5,512 bases of DNA from Deltaproteobacteria bacterium (GTDB lineage Bacteria > Desulfobacterota > Desulfuromonadia > Desulfuromonadales > BM103): assembly GCA_019313105.1 (NCBI GenBank), contig JAFDBW010000229.1, positions 1 to 5,512 of the forward strand, given 5' to 3'. The notes below the pieces were generated by a model, which was not told the origin of the DNA, made no database searches, and worked only from the letters and a program-made list of their open reading frames with translations. Below, one piece after another: positions 1 to 5,114 of this stretch (its first letter is position 1; every line of letters starts with the position of its first letter). The translations under genes were made by a program, and so were the position numbers.

Positions 1-45
1 CCTTTGCGTTAAACAGGTTGTTAGGTTTATCGCACTTTGAAAACT

Positions 46-61
46 ATTGTGTCTGCACAAT
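46..61. promoter_or_regulatory. Perfect short palindrome upstream of tadA (possible operator or leader hairpin)
   Basis: ATTGTG-TCTG-CACAAT is a perfect 6-bp inverted repeat with a 4-base centre, lying 34 bases before the tadA start. It has the size and symmetry of a dimeric repressor site but could equally be a small hairpin in the tadA leader. I do not recognise a specific regulator. No clear -35/-10 pair with good spacing is visible in the first 95 bases, so the tadA promoter may lie upstream of the window. Confidence 0.3.
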
Positions 62-83
62 TCAGCATGGTATGAAATCCGTC

Positions 84-89
84 AGGGGA
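84..89 (+). promoter_or_regulatory. Shine-Dalgarno site deciding the tadA start
   Basis: AGGGGA lies 6 bases before the ATG at 96. It is the reason for preferring this start over the in-frame TTG at 18 or the ATG at 72, neither of which has a comparable purine-rich sequence at the right distance. Confidence 0.7.
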
Positions 90-95
90 AAACCG

Positions 96-590
96 ATGAA
101 CCAGACCGACGATATGACGTACATGCAGGCAGCGATCGCCGAAGCGCAGCAGGCCAGGGCCAAGGGTGAAGTGCCGATCGGCGCGGTGATTGTCCATGCA
201 GGGCAGATCATCGGCTGCGGCCACAACCTGCGCGAAACCAGCAACGACCCGACAAGCCACGCCGAGATGGTGGCGATCCGCCAGGCCGCTGAAGCGATCG
301 GCCACTGGCGCCTGCTCGAAACCACCCTGTATGTGACGCTGGAGCCATGCGTGATGTGCATGGGCGCGATCATCCTCGCCCGCATCCCGCGCCTGGTCTA
401 CGCCTGTCGCGATCCGCGCGCCGGGGCGGTCGGTTCGATCTACGATTTTTCCTCCGATGAACGCTTTAATCACAAGGTCGAGATCGTCGAAGGAGTGCTT
501 GGCGCAGAATGCAGCGCGCTGCTGAGCGGCTTTTTCCAGGAATTAAGGGCCGGGAAGAAGGCCAAGCCTTCTTCTGAGGCTGGAGGCTAG
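96..590 (+). CDS. tadA: tRNA-specific adenosine deaminase TadA
   Basis: TadA is a cytoplasmic zinc enzyme that deaminates the wobble adenosine A34 of tRNA-Arg(ACG) to inosine, so that one tRNA can read CGU, CGC and CGA. The 164-residue product is close to the usual length of about 165. Both deaminase signatures are visible. HAE lies at residues 55-57, with His55 a zinc ligand and Glu57 the proton shuttle. PCVMC lies at 84-88, with Cys85 and Cys88 the other zinc ligands. It is followed by the TadA-typical stretch MGAIILARIPRLVYACRDP and GAVGSIYD. The ATG at 96 is chosen because AGGGGA (84-89) sits 6 bases upstream and because the family N-terminus begins near here. A longer in-frame reading from TTG at 18 has no such support. 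The last codons (KPSSEAGG) overlap a hairpin and a heptamer repeat tract that contains the TAG stop, so the tail may have been reshaped by the repeat. Identity is very secure. Confidence 0.97.
   Translation: MNQTDDMTYMQAAIAEAQQARAKGEVPIGAVIVHAGQIIGCGHNLRETSNDPTSHAEMVAIRQAAEAIGHWRLLETTLYVTLEPCVMCMGAIILARIPRLVYACRDPRAGAVGSIYDFSSDERFNHKVEIVEGVLGAECSALLSGFFQELRAGKKAKPSSEAGG
554..574 (+). repeat. Perfect 9-bp hairpin at the 3' end of tadA
   Basis: GAAGAAGGC (554-562) and GCCTTCTTC (566-574) are perfect inverted copies separated by CAA. The hairpin sits inside the last codons of tadA and encodes part of the basic tail. It is followed by TGAGGC and not a T-run, so it is not a standard intrinsic terminator. 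It could protect the 3' end of the mRNA or assist termination just downstream, which is inference. Confidence 0.5.
576..590 (-). repeat. Heptamer repeat tract, left copy (YAGYCYC units, - orientation)
   Basis: Read on the minus strand, the bases contain TAGCCTC followed directly by CAGCCTC, two tandem 7-base units. The tadA stop codon (588-590) lies at the edge of this tract. The same degenerate heptamer appears in the opposite orientation at 731-758. GAGGCTGG (576-583) is an exact inverted copy of CCAGCCTC (730-737). Confidence 0.5.
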
Positions 591-592
591 GA

Positions 593-610
593 TCCGGGAA
601 CCGGGTTTTT
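593..610 (+). terminator. Weak candidate terminator after tadA
   Basis: A small CCGG-GAA-CCGG dyad is followed by G and five T residues just after the tadA stop. The stem is only 4 bp with a tight loop, so it is marginal. The T-run and its position are the only arguments for it. Confidence 0.25.
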
Positions 611-663
611 GCACGAAGACGTTGACCTGGATGCCATGTGAAAAATTTGATTATAATTTGAGC

Positions 664-692
664 TGGAAAAAAATCCAAAAATTCTATATAAC
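664..692 (+). promoter_or_regulatory. Candidate sigma70 promoter for tRNA-Ser
   Basis: TGGAAA (664-669) as -35 and TATAAC (687-692) as -10 are separated by 17 bases in an A+T-rich patch. Initiation would fall near 699, leaving a leader of roughly 73 bases before the mature tRNA. An alternative -10 is TATAAT at 652-657, but the nearest good -35 (TTGACC, 622-627) is 24 bases away, which is too far. Readthrough from tadA could also supply the tRNA. Confidence 0.4.
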
Positions 693-730
693 TGTGATCC
701 CGCTGGAGGTCATGGGATTTGAGTTTTTGC

Positions 731-758
731 CAGCCTCTAGTCCCCAGCCCCCAGCAAC
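731..758 (+). repeat. Heptamer repeat tract, right copy (YAGYCYC units, + orientation)
   Basis: Four consecutive 7-base units can be read: CAGCCTC, TAGTCCC, CAGCCCC and a degraded CAGCAAC. The tract lies 13 bases before the tRNA-Ser gene. It is the inverted counterpart of the tract at the end of tadA, and together they bracket a segment of about 140 bases. The period of 7 is exact. Function is unknown. Confidence 0.55.
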
Positions 759-771
759 CGATTCAACCCCT

Positions 772-859
772 GGAGGGGTGTCCGAGCGGCCGAAGGTGAC
801 AGACTCGAAATCTGTTGTGGGGCAACCCACCGGGAGTTCGAATCTCCCCCCCTCCGCCA
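772..859 (+). tRNA. tRNA-Ser (anticodon CGA, reads UCG)
   Basis: This is a complete class II tRNA. The acceptor stem GGAGGGG (772-778) pairs with CCCCTCC (849-855), with discriminator G856 and an encoded CCA at 857-859. The anticodon stem ACAGA/TCTGT (799-803, 811-815) closes the loop CTCGAAA, placing anticodon CGA at 806-808. The long variable arm GTGGG-GCAA-CCCAC (817-830) is typical of serine tRNAs. The T stem GGGAG/CTCCC (832-836, 844-848) carries the loop TTCGAAT. The D arm contains GAGCGG. Its stem TCC/GGT forms only two clear pairs, with an apparent T-T opposition at the outer position, which is a minor oddity. The gene stands alone and is followed 5 bases later by a strong terminator. 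Confidence 0.96.
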
Positions 860-864
860 TACAA

Positions 865-900
865 AACAAGGGCTTAGCCATTTCCGGCTAAGCCCTTGTT
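865..900. terminator. Strong bidirectional intrinsic terminator
   Basis: AACAAGGGCTTAGCC (865-879) and GGCTAAGCCCTTGTT (886-900) form a perfect 15-bp stem around the 6-base loop ATTTCC. On the + strand the stem ends in TT and is followed by ATTTT, which suits termination of the tRNA transcript. On the - strand it ends in TT and is followed by TTGT, and it begins 17 bases after the stop of the MCE gene. One hairpin can therefore end both converging transcripts. Confidence 0.88.
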
Positions 901-916
901 ATTTTGCGGCTTGTTT

Positions 917-1921
917 TCACCTGTCATCGGCGTCCCTCAGGTCGGGCTTGCCCCACAGGATTGATTGCGGCTGCTGCTCAAGCGATTCGACCAGCATTCT
1001 CGTGGCATGTGCGGCACGGGACACCTCCTGCAGCATCTCGTAAAAGCCGACAGCCGTTGGCGAACCCTCGCCACTGAGCCTTTCGACAGCCCGGGCTGCG
1101 TCGGCCAGTTCTTCGCTGGCGCGGCTCAGGTTCTGGAAGAGCGGGGACTGCGGATCGGTGAGCGTCGTGACCTGGTCTGCCGCTTTTTTCAGCGAACCCA
1201 GCGCCTCGTTCAAGACCGCAAGGTCGGCACGCAAGCCTTGCAGCATGGGGGTGCTTTCATAATCCAGCTTTTTTACCAGGGATTCCAAATGCTGCAAGGT
1301 TCGGTTGAGCCTTTGCGGCAACTCGACGGTCTCGTCCGCAGCGAGCAGTTTACTCATCGAGGCACTGATTGAGGCGACATCCTGGAGAAACTTTTCCATG
1401 GGGAAGTCCTCCAGCTTCAGGGAAAGCTTCTCCGCCGTCGTCGGGATGGTCGGTATTTCACTCAATTCAGGGTCATTTGCGACTAGCCGCAAAGGTTTAT
1501 CCGGGTAGAAATTGAGACCGATATAGAGTTGCCCGGTGAGGAGACTCTGCATCCGCAGTTGGGCACGCAGACCACGCTCGATCAGTTCGCGCAGGGTCTG
1601 CGGGTCGCCCAGGTCGACCTGCTCGCCATTGATCGCCTGCACCACTGCAGGCTCTATTTCTATGCTGACCGGCACAACGAAGGTGCGCCCATCCTGCATC
1701 AGGCCAAGCTGGATTTGCTTGACGGTGCCGACCTTGACCCCCAGTAAAACCACCGGAGCCCCGACCTGCAGCCCCTGGGCGGCGCCATCAAAATACAGGA
1801 CATGCTGCCGGCGATGCTGAAACCATTGCCCGCCTGACAACAACAGCAGAGTGATGACCCCGAGGATAAAGGCACCGAGGACGAAGACCCCGATCATGGC
1901 GGGATTTGCTTGTCTGCTCAT
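917..1921 (-). CDS. MCE-domain lipid-transport protein (MlaD/PqiB type)
   Basis: This is the periplasmic lipid-binding subunit of an MlaFE-type ABC transporter. The 334-residue protein starts with an uncleaved transmembrane anchor (about residues 9-29). An MCE domain follows (about 38-140), with the pattern YFDGAAQGLQVGAPVVLLGVKVGTV and ending near LLTGQLYIGLNF. A long, largely helical region (about 165-315) is likely a coiled-coil needle or barrel wall in the hexamer. The C-terminus carries LEQQPQSILWGK, resembling the 'hP..l..GK' ending I associate with MCE proteins of the longer, PqiB-like type. It is clearly longer than E. coli MlaD (about 183 residues), so no mla symbol is assigned. It is third in its operon. 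Its ATG overlaps the ATPase stop in ATGA and has AGGGGGG (1926-1932) four bases upstream, indicating translational coupling. A terminator follows the stop directly, so no outer-membrane lipoprotein partner (PqiC/DUF330) is encoded next to it. Confidence 0.92.
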   Translation of the reverse strand: MSRQANPAMIGVFVLGAFILGVITLLLLSGGQWFQHRRQHVLYFDGAAQGLQVGAPVVLLGVKVGTVKQIQLGLMQDGRTFVVPVSIEIEPAVVQAINGEQVDLGDPQTLRELIERGLRAQLRMQSLLTGQLYIGLNFYPDKPLRLVANDPELSEIPTIPTTAEKLSLKLEDFPMEKFLQDVASISASMSKLLAADETVELPQRLNRTLQHLESLVKKLDYESTPMLQGLRADLAVLNEALGSLKKAADQVTTLTDPQSPLFQNLSRASEELADAARAVERLSGEGSPTAVGFYEMLQEVSRAAHATRMLVESLEQQPQSILWGKPDLRDADDR

Positions 1922-2667
1922 AGTTCCCCCCTGCTCAGGAAATGTCGCACTTTAGCATCGCCCGTTTGAGCGGCCTGCTGTGGGTTTCCCGTGGCGATCA
2001 TGGTGTGGGTTTCGGCGTCGAGATAGATTGAGTTGCTGCCGATCGACAGGATGCTGGCCAGTTCGTGGGTCACGACAACGATTGTCGTGCCCAGGCCGTC
2101 GCGCAGTTCGACGATCAAATCGTCGAGGTGACGTGCATTCAGCGGGTCAAGTCCGGATGACGGTTCGTCGACCACCAGGATATCCGGATCCAGGGCCATG
2201 GCCCGGGCCAATCCCGCTCTTTTGCGCATACCGCCGCTCAACTCGGCGGGGTAAAAGTCCTCGAAGCCGGCAAGTCCCACCAGCGCCAGCTTGAAAGAAA
2301 CGATCTCGTCGATCCGCGCTTGCGCAAGGCAGGTGTATTCGTGCAGCGGCAGCGCCACGTTCTCCGCCAGAGAGAGAGAGCTCCACAGTGCTCCGCCCTG
2401 GAACATGACGCCGAAACGGCGCTTGAGTCGCTCCTGGTCATTCGCCGACACGTTCCAGAAATCTTCACCTTCGTAGTACACCGTGCCGGCGGCGGGCTTT
2501 TGCAGCCCGACCAGGGCTCGCATCAGAGTCGTCTTGCCGCAGCCGTTGCCTCCCATGATGATAAAGATGTCACCCTTCTGCACCACGAAATTGAGGTCGT
2601 GCTGGACGACAAAGTCACCATAAGCCATGGTCAGGTTAGAAACCTCGATGTGCGGTGTCCCTGGCAT
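1918..2667 (-). CDS. Lipid ABC transporter ATP-binding protein (MlaF family)
   Basis: This cytoplasmic ATPase powers the MlaE-type permease encoded just upstream. The 249-residue length is typical for a single nucleotide-binding domain. All motifs are present: Walker A GGNGCGKTT (39-47, Lys45), Q-loop Gln90 in GVMFQGGALWSSLSLAENVALPL, ABC signature LSGGM (143-147), Walker B ILVVDEP (163-169) with catalytic Glu168, D-loop SGLD (171-174) and switch His201. FQGGALWSSLSLAENVALPL and LSGGMRKRAGLARAMALDP are characteristic of the MlaF/Ttg2A lipid-importer ATPases. The ATG lies 4 bases after the permease stop. A GGGGA 9 bases upstream (2677-2681), inside the permease end, is the likely ribosome site. 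It overlaps the MCE gene by 4 bases. Nothing suggests loss of activity. The substrate (phospholipid) and direction of transport are inferred from the family. Confidence 0.95.
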   Translation of the reverse strand: MPGTPHIEVSNLTMAYGDFVVQHDLNFVVQKGDIFIIMGGNGCGKTTLMRALVGLQKPAAGTVYYEGEDFWNVSANDQERLKRRFGVMFQGGALWSSLSLAENVALPLHEYTCLAQARIDEIVSFKLALVGLAGFEDFYPAELSGGMRKRAGLARAMALDPDILVVDEPSSGLDPLNARHLDDLIVELRDGLGTTIVVVTHELASILSIGSNSIYLDAETHTMIATGNPQQAAQTGDAKVRHFLSRGEL

Positions 2668-2671
2668 TGCG

Positions 2672-3838
2672 TCATATCCCCAGTCGGTAAAAGATAATGG
2701 TCATGAGAGACGCCATAATGGTGATGAGCAGAATTCCGGTCACCACCGCCGAGGTTGCCGCCTCGCCGACGGCCTCGGCGCTGCGGCCGCAGTGCATGCC
2801 TCTCAGGCAGCCGGCATAGGCAACCATGGCGCCATAGACGCCGCCCTTGGACAAACCAACCATGAAATGCTTGATTTCCAGCGCACGCAGTGTTTCCGTG
2901 TAATACTCGAAGAAGCCGATATCAAAGATAAAGTACGAGACCAGCAGCCCTGCCGTCATCCCCACAAAAGCAGCATAAAGGGTTAACAGCGGCACCATCA
3001 GCACCAGCGCCAGGATGCGCGGCAGAACCAGAAAATCAATCGCAGAAATCCCCAGGGTTCGGAAGGCATCAATTTCCTCGTTCACCTGCATGGTTCCGAG
3101 TTGTGCGGCAAACGCGGCGCCGGTTCGACCGGCGATGATGATGCCGGTCATCAAGGCACCGACTTCCCGCACCATGCCAATCGCCACCAGGTCGGCTATG
3201 AAGATTTGCGCCCCAACCAGGCGCAACTGATCGGCGCCAAGATAAGCGAGGATCAGGCCGACCAGAAAACTGATCACCGTGACAATGACCAAAGCGCGTG
3301 GTCCGACCTCTTCCACTTCAAGCCAGAAATCACTTCGCCGGAATTGTGCCCGGCCGGTCAGCAGTCGCCCCATGGACAAAGTGACCTCGCCCAAGAAATG
3401 CAGCATTTCCGGAAAGCCGCGACAAAAATCGATCGTCGCGACCCCGATCCGGGAAAACATGCCCGCCTTGCTTTGCCGCCTGGCATCGATATTTTGTTCG
3501 GGTCCGGCAGACGCCATATTCAGCAGATGCTGAACACCGGCGGGCAGACCGTTGCAATCGACTGCGATGTCATGCCCGGCAGAGAACTTCAGCACGCCGC
3601 TCAGAAAGGCCAAAAGACCGGTATCCCAGGCAGCCAGATGGTCTGCCCGAAAGTACAGATGCCGCAGATCATTCCTGCCAAGCTCCGTCTTCAGGACCTC
3701 CCAGGACGGTAACGCCTGATCCAGGCACCAGCGACCGGCAAGGATAATTTCCAGGCCCTGGTCTCCCTTAAGCTGCTTTTCAAGCTGCCAGCCTTGCAGG
3801 TCGCTTGCATATGCATCGGATGTCTGTGTCCCGATCAT
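2672..3838 (-). CDS. MlaE-family lipid ABC transporter permease with N-terminal STAS domain
   Basis: This inner-membrane permease belongs to an MCE-linked lipid transporter. The 388 residues are longer than E. coli MlaE (about 260) because a STAS-like domain occupies about residues 17-110, matching the role of the separate MlaB subunit elsewhere. The permease core runs from about 135 to 388. It contains the family hallmark REVGALMTGIIIAGRTGAAFAAQLGTM (224-250) followed by EEIDAFRTLGISAIDFLVLPR, plus several hydrophobic spans (about 181-201, 275-305, 363-385). The ATG at 3838 is the only ATG start possible near the STAS domain, since an in-frame TGA (3854-3856) precedes it by five codons. Its ribosome site is weak (at best CGGG about 9 bases upstream), suggesting modest initiation. 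It is the first gene of the operon and ends 4 bases before the ATPase gene. Confidence 0.94.
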   Translation of the reverse strand: MIGTQTSDAYASDLQGWQLEKQLKGDQGLEIILAGRWCLDQALPSWEVLKTELGRNDLRHLYFRADHLAAWDTGLLAFLSGVLKFSAGHDIAVDCNGLPAGVQHLLNMASAGPEQNIDARRQSKAGMFSRIGVATIDFCRGFPEMLHFLGEVTLSMGRLLTGRAQFRRSDFWLEVEEVGPRALVIVTVISFLVGLILAYLGADQLRLVGAQIFIADLVAIGMVREVGALMTGIIIAGRTGAAFAAQLGTMQVNEEIDAFRTLGISAIDFLVLPRILALVLMVPLLTLYAAFVGMTAGLLVSYFIFDIGFFEYYTETLRALEIKHFMVGLSKGGVYGAMVAYAGCLRGMHCGRSAEAVGEAATSAVVTGILLITIMASLMTIIFYRLGI

Positions 3839-3906
3839 TCGTCGATACCCGTTTCAAGGGATTGCAGGAAGCTACGCATCACCCGGCCGTTCAGTAATTA
3901 TTTTTA

Positions 3907-3915
3907 ATTTTATCA
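3907..3915 (-). promoter_or_regulatory. Candidate extended -10 promoter for the lipid-transporter operon
   Basis: On the minus strand TGATAAAAT fits an extended -10 element (TG-N-TAAAAT), about 70 bases upstream of the permease ATG and inside the most A+T-rich patch of the intergenic region (about 3894-3938). No good -35 lies 16-18 bases further upstream, which an extended -10 promoter can tolerate. This is inference only. Confidence 0.35.
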
Positions 3916-3986
3916 CTGGTTTGCTTAAAAAGAAGATTGCCCGGCCAAACAAGGGTACTTTTCGCAGGCACAGGCTGAGAAAAAGG

Positions 3987-4048
3987 CGTCAGACAGGGTC
4001 AGGATCACTTAAATGAAACTTCGCTGACGTTTGACTTCCGACGTCTGA
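3987..4048 (+). promoter_or_regulatory. Inverted-repeat cluster upstream of the exporter-like gene
   Basis: CGTCAGAC (3987-3994) can pair either with CTGACG (4024-4029) or, through TCAGAC, with GTCTGA (4043-4048). The palindrome GACGTC also lies at 4040-4045. The arms are mutually exclusive, as in operator clusters or switching leader RNAs. The candidate promoter for the downstream gene lies within the same stretch, so a protein-binding operator is the simpler reading. It does not show an obvious match to a riboswitch class I know. Confidence 0.25.
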
Positions 4049-4058
4049 TTGTTAGAAA
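4031..4058 (+). promoter_or_regulatory. Candidate sigma70 promoter for the exporter-like gene
   Basis: TTGACT (4031-4036) matches the -35 consensus at 5 of 6 positions. TAGAAA (4053-4058), 16 bases downstream, is a modest -10. Transcription would begin near 4065, giving a leader of about 25 bases before the ATG at 4091. Confidence 0.4.
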
Positions 4059-4090
4059 TAGTTATAGGTTTTTAATCTTTTGGAAGGGCC

Positions 4091-5110
4091 ATGATCCTCT
4101 ACAGCCTGAAACACGCCCTGATGATTACCGGCTTCGTTTTCGTGATGATGCTGGTCATCGAATATCTCAACGTTCTCAGTCGAGGCGTCTGGCAGGAGGC
4201 CCTGCGTGGAGGCCGCTGGCGGCAATACCTGCTGGCCGCGGCGCTCGGCGTGAGTCCCGGCTGCCTGGGTGCCTTTGCCGTGGTCTCGCTGTACATGCAC
4301 CGGACGGTCACTCCCGGCGCGGTTGTTGCGGCGATGATTGCAACCAGCGGCGATGAATCATTTGTCATGCTGGCCATGGCACCGAAGACCGCCGGCATGA
4401 TTTTTTTCATTCTCTTCCTGGTCGCCATCGTGGCCGGGGCACTGACCGACCGCTTCGCCGGCAGCTGGGTCGCCCAGGCGCATGCCGCTCACGATCTTTA
4501 CCTGCATGACGAGGAGGATTGTGAGTGTTTCCCCCGCGGCCAAATCCTCAGCCAATTGCGCAGCTGTTCACTGTCCCGGGGCGTCCTGCTGCTGGCAACG
4601 ATCCTCTTCACCCTCGGCCTGGTCACCGGCGAAATCGGTCCGGAAGAGTGGAACTGGGTCCGCTGGACGCTGCTTCTGTCGACCATGGTCGGGCTGTTTA
4701 TCGTTGCCACCGTGCCCGACCATTTTCTTGAAAGCCACCTCTGGGAACACGTCGTAAAGACCCATATCCCGCGTATCCTGGCCTGGACCTTCGGTACCCT
4801 GTTGGTCATGCATCTGCTGCTCGAGACATTCCAGCTTACCGACTGGCTGCAGGAGCACAGGCTTCTGCTGCTGCTCTCCGCCTGCCTGCTCGGCCTGATT
4901 CCGGAATCGGGCCCACACCTGGTGTTTCTGACCCTTTATATCGAGGGGGCACTGCCCTTCAGCGTGCTGCTCGCCAGCTCGATTGTTCAGGATGGCCATG
5001 GCATGCTGCCGTTGCTGGCGGATTCCAGGCGTGATTTTCTGCGCGTGAAATTGATCAATTTCGCGGTCGGTCTGCTGATCGGCCTGGTCGGAATCGTGCT
5101 CGGATGGTGA
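4091..5110 (+). CDS. Polytopic membrane protein, putative metal exporter (ArsP_2/DUF2899-like)
   Basis: This 339-residue inner-membrane protein has about 8-10 hydrophobic spans. I place it tentatively in the 'putative 10-TM heavy-metal exporter' family (ArsP_2, formerly DUF2899). The basis is SPGCLGAFAVVSLYMH (55-70) followed by GAVVAAMIATSGDESFVMLA (76-95). Residues 52-120 align without gaps to 267-335 (offset 215): LG..P, the V..LY block and a central G (Gly87/Gly302) recur. This indicates an internal duplication and a two-fold transporter fold. Polar residues in the equivalent positions (Cys58, Ser86, Asp88, Glu89; Glu272, His276, Asp301, His303) are candidate ion ligands. A hydrophilic loop (about 127-160) is rich in His, Asp, Glu and Cys, including HDEEDCECFPRG. 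GGAAGGG (4082-4088) precedes the ATG at ideal spacing. The gene stands alone, divergent from the lipid operon. Substrate is unknown: manganese, arsenic and other metals are possible. A general permease is an alternative. Confidence 0.7.
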   Translation: MILYSLKHALMITGFVFVMMLVIEYLNVLSRGVWQEALRGGRWRQYLLAAALGVSPGCLGAFAVVSLYMHRTVTPGAVVAAMIATSGDESFVMLAMAPKTAGMIFFILFLVAIVAGALTDRFAGSWVAQAHAAHDLYLHDEEDCECFPRGQILSQLRSCSLSRGVLLLATILFTLGLVTGEIGPEEWNWVRWTLLLSTMVGLFIVATVPDHFLESHLWEHVVKTHIPRILAWTFGTLLVMHLLLETFQLTDWLQEHRLLLLLSACLLGLIPESGPHLVFLTLYIEGALPFSVLLASSIVQDGHGMLPLLADSRRDFLRVKLINFAVGLLIGLVGIVLGW

Positions 5111-5114
5111 TTTT

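Noticed and set aside
18..95. N-terminal extension of tadA from TTG at 18
   Set aside because: No ribosome site suits TTG 18, the extra residues do not resemble TadA, and AGGGGA before ATG 96 explains the start.
652..657. TATAAT as the main -10 for tRNA-Ser
   Set aside because: It is a perfect hexamer, but the only good -35 (TTGACC, 622-627) is 24 bases away. The TGGAAA/TATAAC pair has proper 17-base spacing.
772..859. tRNA-Ser as an integration site for a mobile element
   Set aside because: tRNA-Ser genes are common attachment sites, but no integrase, second 3'-end copy or foreign-looking cargo is visible in the window.
684..881. 65-codon - strand reading frame opposite the tRNA
   Set aside because: Antisense to tRNA-Ser, with peptide GGRFELPVGCPTTDFESVTFGRSDTPP. 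It is the familiar false translation of a tRNA-Ser gene.
622..891. 89-codon + strand reading frame across the tRNA
   Set aside because: It runs through the whole tRNA-Ser gene and into the terminator, so it cannot be a real gene in this form.
2320..2697. 125-codon + strand reading frame opposite the ATPase gene
   Set aside because: The ATPase frame has every ABC motif. This frame has no recognisable domain and is an antisense shadow.
3101..3712. 203-codon + strand reading frame opposite the permease gene
   Set aside because: It is a shadow of the MlaE-type gene, whose protein shows clear family motifs. The opposite frame is low in hydrophobic structure and has no ribosome site.
3882..3946. 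Direct repeat CCCGGCC (3882-3888 and 3940-3946) flanking the A+T-rich promoter patch
   Set aside because: Seven bases is expected by chance in G+C-rich sequence, and nothing between the copies looks like an insertion.
4018..4048. Manganese (yybP-ykoY) riboswitch before the exporter-like gene
   Set aside because: The conserved loops of that class are not visible, and the likely transcription start leaves too short a leader.
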